In this document: positions 7,538-16,990 of the stretch, piece by piece
How positions within the stretch are numbered: position 1 is the first letter of the stretch
How the letters are laid out: every line of letters begins with the position of its first letter
Assembly (NCBI RefSeq): GCF_018785315.1
Contig: NZ_WQPN01000022.1
Span: forward strand, 71,537-135,536
Reading direction: 5' to 3'
Source: Clostridium sp. MCC353
Lineage (GTDB): Bacteria > Bacillota > Clostridia > Lachnospirales > Lachnospiraceae
DNA: 64,000 bases
Notes under the pieces: generated by a model
Seen by the model: only the letters and a program-made list of their open reading frames with translations
Told to the model about the DNA's origin: nothing
Database searches by the model: none
Made by a program: the position numbers and the translations under genes

Positions 7538-8224
7538 ATGAGCAGAATATTACTTCTGGAAGATGATTTGAGCCTGATTGACGGCCTGACCTATTCATTG
7601 AAAAAGCAGGGATACGATACGGTGGTGGCCCGGACGGTCAAGGAAGCCGGTGAGCTTTGGAGCCGGGGACAGTATGATCTGCTGATTCTGGACTTGTCCC
7701 TGCCCGACGGTTCTGGTTTTGAGATCTGCCAAAGGGTGCGCCGGACTTCCAGGGTTCCGGTTCTCTTTTTAACGGCTTCCGATGAGGAGGTTAATATTGT
7801 GAAAGGGTTGGATATGGGCGGCGATGATTATATCACAAAACCCTTTAAATTGGGGGTTCTTCTGTCAAGGATCAACGCTCTGCTCAGAAGGGCCGGTCAT
7901 TTTGGTGACGCCGGATTCCAGTTGGAATCCAATGGAATCCGCGTGCTGCCGCTTCAGGGGCAGGCATATAAAAATGAAGCCGTTTTGGAGCTGACCGCAG
8001 GTGAATACCGCCTGCTCTGCCTGTTTATGCAAAACCCAAATCTGGTGCTTTCCAAAGAAAAGATACTGGATAAACTGTGGGATGGAGAAGGAAATTATGT
8101 AGATGACAACACTCTGGCAGTATATATCCGCAGGCTGCGCACGAAGATCGAAGACGATCCCGGCGATCCCCGCATGATTCTGACAGTCAGAGGAATGGGC
8201 TATAAATGGAATGTGTCAGGGTGA
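7538..8224 (+). CDS. OmpR-family response regulator
   Basis: Two-component response regulator, 228 residues. The receiver domain (1-~115) has the acidic pair in LLLEDDLSLID, the phospho-acceptor Asp in LLILDLSLPDG, and the conserved Lys in DDYITKPF. The C-terminal winged helix (~130-228, ending TVRGMGYKWNV) is of the OmpR/PhoB type. GGAG 6 bases upstream supports the ATG at 7538. It is first in a four-gene unit with a histidine kinase, ABC ATPase and FtsX-type permease, the layout of Firmicute modules that sense and resist peptide antibiotics (BceRS-AB and VanRS-like). Confidence 0.92.
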   Translation: MSRILLLEDDLSLIDGLTYSLKKQGYDTVVARTVKEAGELWSRGQYDLLILDLSLPDGSGFEICQRVRRTSRVPVLFLTASDEEVNIVKGLDMGGDDYITKPFKLGVLLSRINALLRRAGHFGDAGFQLESNGIRVLPLQGQAYKNEAVLELTAGEYRLLCLFMQNPNLVLSKEKILDKLWDGEGNYVDDNTLAVYIRRLRTKIEDDPGDPRMILTVRGMGYKWNVSG

Positions 8225-8234
8225 GGCGGGAAAA

Positions 8235-9272
8235 ATGAATCTATTCATAAATCATGAGATAAAACAGTTGTTCATGCGGCTTTGCTCCATATTGGGCGCT
8301 TTTACCGGTCTGTCACAGATTGGTATCAGGCTTATTTTTGGAACATGGAGCCTGCTGTTATTAGGGCTGTCGGCAGCGGCGTCACTGAGCGTGCTGGCGG
8401 CCGTATTTTTATACCTCAGGAAAGAAAACAGGATTTTGGATGAGGGGGCGGCCGGAATTGAGGCGTACCTGGCCGGAAACAGGGAGACGAGAATCGAATG
8501 CGACCGGGAAGGCAGCCTGTATAAACTTTTTCACGCGGTGAATACCCTGGCCGCGGTGTTGAATACCCAGGCGGAAAAAGAAGAGCATGTAAAAGATTTC
8601 TTAAAAAATACCATTTCCGACATTTCCCATCAACTGAAGACACCCATTGCCGCCATGAGTATTTATAATGGAATCTTACAGGAAGAAACTATGGATCAGC
8701 CTGCCATACATGAATTTGTGGTGAAATCAGAACTGGAACTGGACAGGATCGACATGCTGGTTCAGAATCTGCTGAAAATCACCCGGCTGGATGCGGGCTC
8801 CATTCAGATGGAACTGTCATTTGAAAATATATCCGGTTTGATGAAGGGTATCCGCCGCCAGTTTGAATATCGAGCTGGAAGGGAGAAAAAAGCCATTGTC
8901 CTGTCGGGCAGTGAGAACGCATTTCTATCTTGTGATAAAACCTGGATGACAGAGGCCGTGTCCAATCTGGTAAAAAATGCCCTGGATCATACGGAAGAAG
9001 GCGGTTTGATTGAGATTGAGTGGAAAGAACTGCCTGCGGTCACACAGATCGTGGTAAAAGATAACGGATGCGGCATTCACCCTGAAGATATCCACCACAT
9101 ATTTAAACGCTTTTACCGAAGCCGTTTTTCCAAAGACACTCAGGGGGTGGGGCTTGGTTTGCCCCTTGCAAAAGCGATTGTGGAAGAACAGGGCGGCAGC
9201 ATCACGGTGGACAGCGCAGAAGGGAAGGGGAGTGTGTTTACCCTGAATTTTCTCAACCTTACTGAATTGTAA
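8235..9272 (+). CDS. Sensor histidine kinase
   Basis: Membrane kinase of 345 residues partnering the response regulator just upstream. Two hydrophobic helices (~15-65) have almost no extracellular loop, so it lacks a true sensor domain. Then come a HAMP-like linker, the phospho-acceptor box ISHQLKTPIAAM, the N box LVKNALDH, and G boxes DNGCGI and GVGLGLPLA. The missing external sensor is typical of intramembrane-sensing kinases that read their cue from the partner ABC permease. The ATG at 8235 has GAGGCGGG four bases upstream and lies 10 bases beyond the regulator's stop. Confidence 0.9.
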   Translation: MNLFINHEIKQLFMRLCSILGAFTGLSQIGIRLIFGTWSLLLLGLSAAASLSVLAAVFLYLRKENRILDEGAAGIEAYLAGNRETRIECDREGSLYKLFHAVNTLAAVLNTQAEKEEHVKDFLKNTISDISHQLKTPIAAMSIYNGILQEETMDQPAIHEFVVKSELELDRIDMLVQNLLKITRLDAGSIQMELSFENISGLMKGIRRQFEYRAGREKKAIVLSGSENAFLSCDKTWMTEAVSNLVKNALDHTEEGGLIEIEWKELPAVTQIVVKDNGCGIHPEDIHHIFKRFYRSRFSKDTQGVGLGLPLAKAIVEEQGGSITVDSAEGKGSVFTLNFLNLTEL

Positions 9273-9371
9273 GGCTGGATTCAGGTAAGAGTAAGGAGGG
9301 GATGTTAACCTGTTATCAAACGGCCCGGATGTGTGAAGCCAGGAAAGCCGTTTAGAAAGGTGTGACATAAT

Positions 9372-10055
9372 ATGGACTTATTAGAGGTAAATGATATCTG
9401 CAAAACATACGGATCCGGTGAAACGGCGGTGCACGCATTAAAACACGTGAGCTTTTCCGTTCCCAGAGGGGAGTTTGTGGCGGTTGTGGGAGAATCCGGT
9501 TCGGGAAAGAGCACACTGTTTAATATGATAGGCGCTCTCGATACGCCCACATCCGGCAGAATACGGATCGACGGCAGGGATATTTTTGAGATGGAAGATG
9601 AGAAACTTACGATTTTCAGGCGGAGGAATATCGGGTTTGTTTTCCAGTCATTTAATCTGATTCCGGAATTGAGCGTGGAACAGAATATCTCGTTTCCGGT
9701 GCTTTTGGATTATAAAAAGCCGGACCAGACATATGTGGAGGAACTTCTCTCCGTCTTATCCCTTCAGGACAGGAGAAATCATCTGCCCCGCCAGCTATCG
9801 GGAGGGCAGCAGCAGCGGGCAGCTATCGGGCGTGCTCTGATCACCCGCCCAATGCTGATACTGGCCGACGAGCCAACCGGCAATCTGGACAGCCAGAACA
9901 GCAGCGAAGTGATTTCACTGATGAAAACGGCGTCCAGGAGGTATCAGCAGACCATTCTCATGATCACACATAACAGAAGCATTGCGTCCGCGGCAGACCG
10001 GGTTTTGCAGGTGTCTGACGGCATTCTCACTGATTTGGGAGGGTATGCCGGATGA
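9372..10055 (+). CDS. ABC transporter ATPase (MacB/BceA/LolD type)
   Basis: Nucleotide-binding subunit, 227 residues. Walker A is GESGSGKST (~37-45), signature LSGGQQQR (~138-145), Walker [13 protein letters not shown], and H-loop TH. The NLD-S-NS element and short length mark the MacB/LolD/BceA group, which works with FtsX-type permeases as mechanotransmitters rather than ordinary exporters. Its stop codon overlaps the permease start (ATGA), so the two are translationally coupled. It follows the response regulator and histidine kinase at 7538-9272, which points to antimicrobial-peptide response. Confidence 0.92.
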   Translation: MDLLEVNDICKTYGSGETAVHALKHVSFSVPRGEFVAVVGESGSGKSTLFNMIGALDTPTSGRIRIDGRDIFEMEDEKLTIFRRRNIGFVFQSFNLIPELSVEQNISFPVLLDYKKPDQTYVEELLSVLSLQDRRNHLPRQLSGGQQQRAAIGRALITRPMLILADEPTGNLDSQNSSEVISLMKTASRRYQQTILMITHNRSIASAADRVLQVSDGILTDLGGYAG

Positions 10056-12385
10056 ACAGTTACTTAGACCTGGTTTCAAAATATGGAAAAATACACAAAA
10101 AGAAAAGCCGCCTGACCGTAATATGCATCGCCATTTCAGTGATGCTGGTAACGGCAGTTTTTGGGCTGGCAGACTTGAGCATTAAAGCTCAGATCGCCGA
10201 CTATATCCGGCAAAATGGGAATTTCCATGCCATTATTACGGATATAACCGACGATTTGGCCCGGCAGATCAATGACCGGCGGGATGTGAATATGGCCAGT
10301 TGGCTGGGAATGGCTGAGGATTCGGTTTTTAAGGGGAAAAAATTGGTAATCCAGAGCGGCGCCCAGGAATTTGCTGCCCAGATGAACCTGATTGTAACGG
10401 AAGGCAGTTATCCTGAAGAAGAAAATGAAGCCCTTTTGGACGGGGATGCCCTGAATCAATTCGGCATTTCCATCGGTGAGTTTATTGAGGTTCCTTTTGC
10501 CGATGGAGAGACAAGACATTACAAGATTACAGGCGCTTATGGGGAGTTTTCCGGCCTGCTGGGATCGGATTCCCACGGATTGTTTCTGTCCACGGCAGGA
10601 ATGCGCGCGCTGCCTGATGATCTGTACAAGGAATATCTGTATGTCCAGTTTAAGGATGGCGTGAATATAAGAAAAGCCCTGGCAGAGCTCCGGGAGCAGT
10701 ACGGATTGAGGCCGGAACAGGTATCGGTGAATACCAGGCTTCTGGGGTTGATGGGGCAGAGTGACGACAGCGCCATACTGGAAATCTATCTGACGGCGTT
10801 TTTGCTGTTTTTTCTGGTGGCCATGGCAGGTACATTTATGATTGCGGGCAGTTTCCATATGAGCATTTTAGAGCGTACCAGATTCTTTGGGCTTTTGCGC
10901 TGCCTGGGCGCAACGAAAAAGCAGATTCGGAGGTATGTCCGCCTGGAAGGCCTGTATTACTGTCTCAAGGGGATTCCCGCAGGTCTGATGGCAGGCTGTT
11001 TTGTGCTTTGGATTTCCGTATTTTCCTTAAATACGTTAAACATACCGGACATCCCACCCATGGAACTGTTTCAGATCAGTCTGCCCGGCATTGGGGCCGG
11101 AGCTCTGGTCGGTGTTCTGGTAGTAATGGCTGCATCCGGTTCACCGGCCAAAAACGCGGCCAAGGTATCCCCCCAAGCAGCGGTAACCGGAAATCTGGAT
11201 GATTTCAGCCATCAGAAGATGAAAAAGGCGTCCAACACAGAATTGTTCCATGTGGACACTGCCATGGGAATCCGCCATGCGTTTTCAAGCAAAAAAAGCA
11301 TGGCTCTGACTGCCGGATCCTTTGCCATCAGCATCATACTGTTTCTGGGTTTCACCGTGTTAATCACCTTCATGAACCACGCATTAAAGCCGTTACAGCC
11401 ATATACTCCTGATTTGTCTGTGAAAGGGACGGAAGAAAGCCAACTGGTGGGCCGGCCGGTCATGGAGGAACTCAAGCGGCTTCCCTATTTTAAAAATGTA
11501 TACGGCCGTATGTTTTCTTACCGGATACCGGCAGAATCAGGCCAGAATCCGGGGACGGTAATGCTGATTTCTTACGATGCCCCTCAGTTTCAATGGGCCC
11601 GGGACACTCTCCTTTCAGGAAAAATAGAAGATGTGATAAATGGCGGCGGAGTTCTGGTGGAACACAGCCTTTCAAAAGAAATGAACTGGAAAACCGGTGA
11701 CAAAATCACACTCCATACAGACCGCGGGGCCAGGGAAGTACGGATCGCAGCAATCCTCTCCGACATCCCCTTCAATGCGGAGGCTGGCGGATGGGAAATG
11801 GTCTGTTCGGAAGAAACCTTTACAGAATTGACCGGCGTATCGGATTATACGATCATCGATATGCAGACGTCGGGTGAGAGTTCCGTGGTGGATTTGGCAG
11901 ACCAGATAAGAAACATAATACCGGAAAATATGCTGCTTTTAGACCGGCGTTTAAGGAACAGACAGACCCGCACAGGATTTCTGGCCATGGCTGTTTTCGT
12001 CTATGGTTTCCTGATCGTGATCGGGCTGGTTGCGCTGATCAATATCATAAACACGGTAAATGCCAGTGTCTCCAGCCGGATGGGCAGCTATGGAGTGATG
12101 CGGGCGGTGGGAATGTCCGGGAGGCAGTTAAAGAAAGTGGTGAGAGCCGAGGCGGCGGCCTATGCGGTGACGGGCAGTATTGCGGGCGGCATTTTGGGAC
12201 TTCTGCTCCACCGGTTTCTGTTTCAACTCATCATCACCTCCAACTGGGGAGATGCCTGGCAGCCGCCGTATACAGTTTTGGCGGTAACGGTTACTGCATC
12301 CATATTGACCACATTTTTAGCGGTGATTTCACCGATGGCGAAAATCGGCAAAATGAGCATTGTTTCTGTGGTAAATGCGGAATAA
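10052..12385 (+). CDS. FtsX-type ABC permease (MacB/SalY-like)
   Basis: Large inner-membrane permease, 777 residues. One N-terminal helix (~20-45) is followed by an extracytoplasmic MacB-like domain, three helices (~240-360), another helix near 410-440 opening a second extracytoplasmic domain, and a final three-helix FtsX block (~640-765; GVMRAVGMSGRQLKKVV is the typical coupling segment). It therefore carries two FtsX repeats in one chain. Partner of the ATPase whose gene overlaps it. Likely role: removing or sensing a cell-envelope-active peptide and signalling to the intramembrane kinase. The ligand is unknown. Confidence 0.88.
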   Translation: MNSYLDLVSKYGKIHKKKSRLTVICIAISVMLVTAVFGLADLSIKAQIADYIRQNGNFHAIITDITDDLARQINDRRDVNMASWLGMAEDSVFKGKKLVIQSGAQEFAAQMNLIVTEGSYPEEENEALLDGDALNQFGISIGEFIEVPFADGETRHYKITGAYGEFSGLLGSDSHGLFLSTAGMRALPDDLYKEYLYVQFKDGVNIRKALAELREQYGLRPEQVSVNTRLLGLMGQSDDSAILEIYLTAFLLFFLVAMAGTFMIAGSFHMSILERTRFFGLLRCLGATKKQIRRYVRLEGLYYCLKGIPAGLMAGCFVLWISVFSLNTLNIPDIPPMELFQISLPGIGAGALVGVLVVMAASGSPAKNAAKVSPQAAVTGNLDDFSHQKMKKASNTELFHVDTAMGIRHAFSSKKSMALTAGSFAISIILFLGFTVLITFMNHALKPLQPYTPDLSVKGTEESQLVGRPVMEELKRLPYFKNVYGRMFSYRIPAESGQNPGTVMLISYDAPQFQWARDTLLSGKIEDVINGGGVLVEHSLSKEMNWKTGDKITLHTDRGAREVRIAAILSDIPFNAEAGGWEMVCSEETFTELTGVSDYTIIDMQTSGESSVVDLADQIRNIIPENMLLLDRRLRNRQTRTGFLAMAVFVYGFLIVIGLVALINIINTVNASVSSRMGSYGVMRAVGMSGRQLKKVVRAEAAAYAVTGSIAGGILGLLLHRFLFQLIITSNWGDAWQPPYTVLAVTVTASILTTFLAVISPMAKIGKMSIVSVVNAE

Positions 12386-12537
12386 ACAGCTTTGGCTGTG
12401 GTTTCCGCAGATACCGCCTTAATGTCATATAATCTTATTGGAAGAAAATGATTTCAGCACCAGTGGTTCCTGGCTGACAAAAAAGGCATCAATGATCTGC
12501 GCTTGGGGAGATTCCTTATATTCGAATATCTATGAAG

Positions 12538-13539
12538 TCACATTTCCCGGCCGTTACTCCGCAAGATGGCGTCTTCATACAGCTGCTTTTGCTGTTCACT
12601 ATGAAAGCAGATCTCGGAAAAGACCTGTCTGCAGATACTGACGAAAACCTGAGCATAGTGGGGCAGATCCAGATCGGAAGGATATGCCATAACGGTGGTT
12701 ATTTCAGGCATATTCAGAGGAAAGGCATAGATGTTGGAAAGCTTTTTTCTGTATATGTCATAGGGATAGAACAGGAAACTATCGGTCAGGATAGCGGCGC
12801 CGCACCCATTCACGCACATGTTGTAAATTAATTCATTATCATTGCTCTCAAAGACAGCTCTTGGAATCACATCTACAGCTTCAAACTCCTGATCTATCAT
12901 AAGTCTGATCCGGTTATTAGGGGGAAGGAGCATCAAAGGAATCCCTGTCATATCTGAGAAGGTAATTCCTTCGGCGTATTTTTTCCGCACGATATCCGGC
13001 CCGGTGCCGAAATACTGTTCAAACAAAGTTTGAGGTATGACATAATACAGTTTTTCTGATGTGAGAGGTTCTATATGAAGCCGGGGATGAGCGGGGATAT
13101 TGACGCCGATGCACATATCTAATTTATGATCCAGCGTATATTTTTCTAATAATAGGGAATTTCCCTCCGTCAGCCGAATCTCAATATTCGGAAAATGATT
13201 CTGATACGCCTGCCAGAGCAGAGGAAAATAATACTTTCCACGGATTCTGGAGCTCCCCAACAGGAGAATGCCGCTGGTCTTCTGGGAAATGTCAGCAAAC
13301 TCCGATCTCATAATCCGTTCCATCCGGACAATACGGGCTGCGTAGCGGACCATCCGTTCCCCTTCTGGCGTGAGGCTTAAATGAGGACGGCGGTTGAATA
13401 GGGCAACACCATACTCCTGTTCCAGACGTTTGATATGGCTGCTGAGTGTCTGCTGGGTAATGTACAGTTTTTGTGCCGCCGCCGTAATATTCATTTCTTC
13501 CGCCGCCGTAAGAAAATAAGCTAAACTCCGTATACTCAA
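12538..13539 (-). CDS. LysR-family transcription regulator
   Basis: 333 residues. The N-terminal helix-turn-helix (ITAAAQKLYITQQTLSSHIKRLEQEYGVALF) is followed by a two-lobed effector domain. It is divergent from the three-gene operon of HD protein, DRE-TIM aldolase and 2-hydroxyacid dehydrogenase starting at 13743, with ~200 bp between, which makes that operon the likely target. The effector may be a 2-oxo- or hydroxyacid from that pathway; this is inference. It is longer than the typical ~300 residues because of a ~25-residue C-terminal tail. Confidence 0.87.
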   Translation of the reverse strand: MSIRSLAYFLTAAEEMNITAAAQKLYITQQTLSSHIKRLEQEYGVALFNRRPHLSLTPEGERMVRYAARIVRMERIMRSEFADISQKTSGILLLGSSRIRGKYYFPLLWQAYQNHFPNIEIRLTEGNSLLLEKYTLDHKLDMCIGVNIPAHPRLHIEPLTSEKLYYVIPQTLFEQYFGTGPDIVRKKYAEGITFSDMTGIPLMLLPPNNRIRLMIDQEFEAVDVIPRAVFESNDNELIYNMCVNGCGAAILTDSFLFYPYDIYRKKLSNIYAFPLNMPEITTVMAYPSDLDLPHYAQVFVSICRQVFSEICFHSEQQKQLYEDAILRSNGREM

Positions 13540-13742
13540 ATAAACACCTCCACAGTATTTTTACTGTTAATCAGCTATATATTAAACAGTTTTATTTGAT
13601 AATAAGATTATGATAACATATATAATACAGGGGTACAAGAAATGATTATCAGCAAAAATGACCATAGTTGGCGGACAGAACCGCTGCAGGGTGGCGCAGG
13701 AAATATGGAAATAGAAAAAATAACAAGTTGGGAGAGAAGACC

Positions 13743-14303
13743 GTGAATTATCAGCAGCTAGAAGCATTATTTCCGGAGTTTCAGGAGATCCGGGATGAAA
13801 ACCTGAAATTCAAATCAATGGATGCCATGCAGTCAGCTATGGCCCGGGGCGGATGGACCGGTGAGAACATCCATCAGTGCCCTGTGACATTAAACTGGGA
13901 GAATTGCAGTGTGTCCTGGGTGGAACATGTAAGGGATGTGACGGAAATGTGTATCCGGGAATTTGTTGCATTGGAGAAGTATTATCAGCGCAATCAGGTC
14001 GATTTTAGCCGTGACCGGGTGATAGCCGGGGCCCTGCTTCATGATATAGGAAAGCTGACAGAATTTCTCATGGAAGATGGAAAAGTATGCTACAGCCCGG
14101 AAGCCCAACTGATGCGTCATCCTCTTTCTGGGGCGGTCCTTGCGGCGCAGGCGGGCCTTCCCAACCACCTGGTACATTTGATAGCCACGCATTCTTTTGA
14201 AGGAGATCAATCCTGCCAGACACCGGAATCTGAATTCGTACGGACCATCGATCTGTTTGTTTTCCGGTGTTCGGTCAAAGGGCTGAAAAAGAAGAACTGT
14301 TAA
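13743..14303 (+). CDS. HD-domain phosphohydrolase-like protein
   Basis: Cytoplasmic protein of 186 residues with an HD metal-binding fold: His in WVEHVRDV, the HD pair in LLHDIGKL, His in MRHPLSG and further His in IATHSFEGD. These residues normally bind one or two metals for phosphate-ester hydrolysis. I chose the GTG at 13743 because GGGAGAG lies 6 bases upstream; in-frame codons before it have no ribosome site. It is first in a tight operon with the aldolase (30-bp gap) and a 2-hydroxyacid dehydrogenase, so a small-molecule phosphatase or metabolite-repair role fits better than nucleotide signalling. The exact substrate is not recognisable. Confidence 0.78.
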   Translation: MNYQQLEALFPEFQEIRDENLKFKSMDAMQSAMARGGWTGENIHQCPVTLNWENCSVSWVEHVRDVTEMCIREFVALEKYYQRNQVDFSRDRVIAGALLHDIGKLTEFLMEDGKVCYSPEAQLMRHPLSGAVLAAQAGLPNHLVHLIATHSFEGDQSCQTPESEFVRTIDLFVFRCSVKGLKKKNC

Positions 14304-14333
14304 CCGCGCTTTAAAATAAATTTTAGGAGGTAT

Positions 14334-15338
14334 ATGGAGTTGCTTCAATTAATGGATTGTACGCTGCGGGATGGAGCCAATGTAGTGGGAAAAGGGTTCC
14401 CGGCAGATTTAACGACAATGATTTTGAAAGGGCTGACCGCCGCGAAGGTTCCTGTCATTGAATTCGGCAACGCAGGCGGCATCGGCGCCTATGAAGTAGC
14501 CGGATTCACTCAGGCGGAGACGGATGAAACTTATTTATCGCTTGTAAAACCGTATCTGGGACAAGCAAAGACGGGTATGTTCCTTAATGCCAGGAGATAC
14601 AGGGAGAATTATATTGATATGGCGAAGGCGGGCGGGATTGACTTTCTTCGCTGCGGCGCCGACGCCGGGGACTGTGGGATCACATTTGAACCCATAAAGG
14701 CGATTAAGAAGAGAGGAATGGAGGCATTTTACTCCGCTATGAAAGCCTATCTGCTGACACCGCAGGAACTGGCGGAAGAGGCAAAACAATTGGAGGCCAT
14801 AGGGCTTGATGAGTTTACCATTATGGATTCGGCAGGAGCAATGTTCCCGGATGAAGTATCCCGATACGTGGAAGCTCTCGTGAAAGCGGTAAAAATACCG
14901 ATCGGATTTCACGGACACAATAATTTGGCTTTCTCCGCCGCCAACGCCGTGGCGGCATATGAGAACGGGGCTTCGATTCTGGACTGCGGCCTGATGGGAA
15001 TGGCCAGAAGCGCCGGCAACATGCCCACAGAGATATGTGCTGCCGTGATGCAGAATAAAGGAGAAATGGAAGACGTGGATTTGTACGCGCTGTTAGAATG
15101 CATCGATCAGATCGCCCCAGTGATGAAGGAGCGGTACGGCTATCATAACCCGATCCCTCCATTTGACCTGATTCTGGGCCTTAGCGGCGCGCACTCGAGT
15201 TTCGGAAAACTCTTTCGGTCCGCAGCGTCGGAGGCAGGAGTTTCTCTCTATAAACTGATTGTGGAAGTCTCAAAAGAGAACCGGAAAAATCCGAATGAGG
15301 ACTTGGTACGCGCCGTTGCAAAACGTATTAAAGCCTGA
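14334..15338 (+). CDS. DRE-TIM metallolyase (4-hydroxy-2-oxovalerate aldolase-like)
   Basis: 334 residues, TIM-barrel aldolase. Family marks: LMDCTLRDG at the N terminus (divalent-metal and base site) and GFHGHNN near residue 190, where the two His ligate the metal. Closest in pattern to MhpE/DmpG aldolases, which split 4-hydroxy-2-oxoacids to pyruvate and an aldehyde, rather than isopropylmalate synthases, because it is short and lacks their C-terminal regulatory domain. No acylating acetaldehyde dehydrogenase follows, unlike in aromatic meta-cleavage operons; a 2-hydroxyacid dehydrogenase does instead. It could also run in the forming direction. Confidence 0.82.
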   Translation: MELLQLMDCTLRDGANVVGKGFPADLTTMILKGLTAAKVPVIEFGNAGGIGAYEVAGFTQAETDETYLSLVKPYLGQAKTGMFLNARRYRENYIDMAKAGGIDFLRCGADAGDCGITFEPIKAIKKRGMEAFYSAMKAYLLTPQELAEEAKQLEAIGLDEFTIMDSAGAMFPDEVSRYVEALVKAVKIPIGFHGHNNLAFSAANAVAAYENGASILDCGLMGMARSAGNMPTEICAAVMQNKGEMEDVDLYALLECIDQIAPVMKERYGYHNPIPPFDLILGLSGAHSSFGKLFRSAASEAGVSLYKLIVEVSKENRKNPNEDLVRAVAKRIKA

Positions 15339-15364
15339 GAAAATGGATATAGGAGGAGACCGCT

Positions 15365-16315
15365 GTGTTAAAAATATGTATTGCAGGTACCTACCCGGAA
15401 GGAACCGGCAGAATTTTTGAGGAACGTCTTCCAGCCGGCCGATTCAAGATTATAGAAGCGGATACACAGGAACAGTTTGATGAGGTGACGGACGCGGATG
15501 TGGTAATACTTCGTATCTTCAAAATGCCAAAAGAGGCGTTCGGCCGGTTTGCCAACCTTAAAATGGTAATGCGGTGGGGAGCTGGCTATGACAGTGTGGA
15601 TGTGAAAGAAGCCGCCAGGCGGGGAATAACCGTCTGCAACACGCCGGGGGCCAACGCATACGCGGTCGCAGAGCTGGCCGTCGGCCTGATGATTGACGTG
15701 GGAAGAAATATTTTTGGATATTACGGAAACGTGCGGCAGGATAATTGGGATAGAAATGCATTTAATAAGAGTGTTTCCCTGAATGGCAAGGTGGTGGGCC
15801 TTTTAGGAGGAGGAAATATTGGCCGTCAGGTGGCTGAGAGAGTCGCTGCTTTTGGCGCTTCCGTACAGTATTATGATACATACCGCCTGAAAACGGAGAT
15901 AGAGGAAAGGTATCACATGAAATATGTTGATTTTGATACGCTTCTCAGAACCAGCAATATTATCAGCATTCATATCCCTCTGACGGATGATACCTATCAC
16001 ATATTAGGGGAGGATCAGTTGGAGGCCATGGAACAAAGCCCTATTCTTATCAATACGGCCAGAGGGGGCCTGGTGGATGACGCGGCGTTGCTGGCGGCTC
16101 TCCAATCAGGGCGGATCTTTGGAGCTGGTCTGGACTGCGTAGAAGACGAGCAAAGCCAGGTGACAAAAGAACTGATGCAGATGGTAAATGTGATAGTAAC
16201 TCCCCATATTGGCGGAAGCTCCAGCGACCTGGGAAGTGCAATCATACCAATGATTATAGAAAATATTGTGAAGCTGGAGGCTGGGGAGCCGGTCTCCTAT
16301 ATTGTAAAAGGGTAA
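15365..16315 (+). CDS. D-isomer-specific 2-hydroxyacid dehydrogenase
   Basis: NAD(P)-dependent oxidoreductase of 316 residues. The Rossmann motif is GLLGGGNIGRQVAERVAAFG (~145-165), followed by the catalytic triad in family order: Arg in NTARGGLVDD, Glu in CVEDE, His in TPHIGGSS. It resembles the phosphoglycerate-dehydrogenase-like branch but lacks an ACT domain. It starts with GTG behind GGAGGAG. As last gene of the HD-aldolase operon it probably reduces a 2-oxoacid made by the aldolase, or oxidises the matching hydroxyacid. A terminator follows. Confidence 0.88.
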   Translation: MLKICIAGTYPEGTGRIFEERLPAGRFKIIEADTQEQFDEVTDADVVILRIFKMPKEAFGRFANLKMVMRWGAGYDSVDVKEAARRGITVCNTPGANAYAVAELAVGLMIDVGRNIFGYYGNVRQDNWDRNAFNKSVSLNGKVVGLLGGGNIGRQVAERVAAFGASVQYYDTYRLKTEIEERYHMKYVDFDTLLRTSNIISIHIPLTDDTYHILGEDQLEAMEQSPILINTARGGLVDDAALLAALQSGRIFGAGLDCVEDEQSQVTKELMQMVNVIVTPHIGGSSSDLGSAIIPMIIENIVKLEAGEPVSYIVKG

Positions 16316-16350
16316 TACAAATCATTCATTCCAAAAGAGCATAACACATC

Positions 16351-16398
16351 AAAACCCCTGCAAAAGCGTTATTGTATAAGCTTTGCAGGGGCTTTTTA
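16351..16398 (+). terminator. Intrinsic terminator
   Basis: CCCCTGCAAAAGC pairs with GCTTTGCAGGGG over a 12-base loop and is followed by CTTTTT. It ends the HD-aldolase-dehydrogenase operon. Confidence 0.85.
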
Positions 16399-16437
16399 TG
16401 CGGACAGGCCGTCCGCCGGTTTTGATATTATTTACTG

Positions 16438-16794
16438 TTACAGAATCTCTTCTTTCTTTCCAAGAATCGCCTCCACAGCCGCACAGGCCGGGCAGTCACA
16501 GAATTTTGCTCCCGCAGCCTTGATCTCCTTTGCGTGAGCCGCCACATTAGGAGCCACGTCCGCGCCGAAGACCTGGGCGCCGGCTTCGGATTCGGCAAAA
16601 GCGATTAACTGGTCGATTGGCATGATGTCCGCTTCCAGTTCGTCGATATATTTCTTTGTTTCCGCAGCTTCATGATCCGTTCCAACTGCTTCCAGCCAAG
16701 CCTGGGCGGCAGCTCTTGTCTCTGGGCTGCATGTGTGTGCGTCGATTAATTCATGAGTTTTTTCTACAACAAAATCCAATACTTCTTTCTTCAT
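16438..16794 (-). CDS. Small CxxC protein, function unknown
   Basis: 118 residues, soluble, helical and Ala/Glu-rich. It has a C-terminal CDCPACAAVEAIL cluster that could bind metal or form a redox disulfide, plus a lone Cys near residue 23. Similar small proteins occur in Lachnospiraceae and carry loose annotations such as a chaperone, which I do not trust here. The start at 16794 has GGAGG 5 bases upstream. It stands alone between a terminator and azlDC. Confidence 0.7.
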   Translation of the reverse strand: MKKEVLDFVVEKTHELIDAHTCSPETRAAAQAWLEAVGTDHEAAETKKYIDELEADIMPIDQLIAFAESEAGAQVFGADVAPNVAAHAKEIKAAGAKFCDCPACAAVEAILGKKEEIL

Positions 16795-16913
16795 CGTATC
16801 CTCCATTCTGAGCGAACTGCCGAGGGCAATTCATACAATTGGTTTCTGATCTTTTTCCGCAGTCAAAACTGTTACTATATTTTACCATATTTGCCCTGTT
16901 TTTGCAATTTCGT

Positions 16914-16990
16914 TTGCAGAGCACCAGCTCAAATTCATTTCATATACAGAGCACCGGCTCAAATTTTATCTGCAGAGCACCAGCTCAAAC
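16914..16990. repeat. Triplicated 3' end of azlD
   Basis: A ~20-bp unit, GCAGAGCACCAGCTCAAATT, occurs three times at 26-30 bp spacing. The copy at 16968-16987 is the genuine end of azlD (coding FELVLC); the other two lie beyond the stop codon, at 16915 and about 16945. Confidence 0.8.

Noticed and set aside
16914-16990. CRISPR-like array
   Set aside because: Only three short units derived from the azlD end, no unique spacers of constant length, no cas genes.
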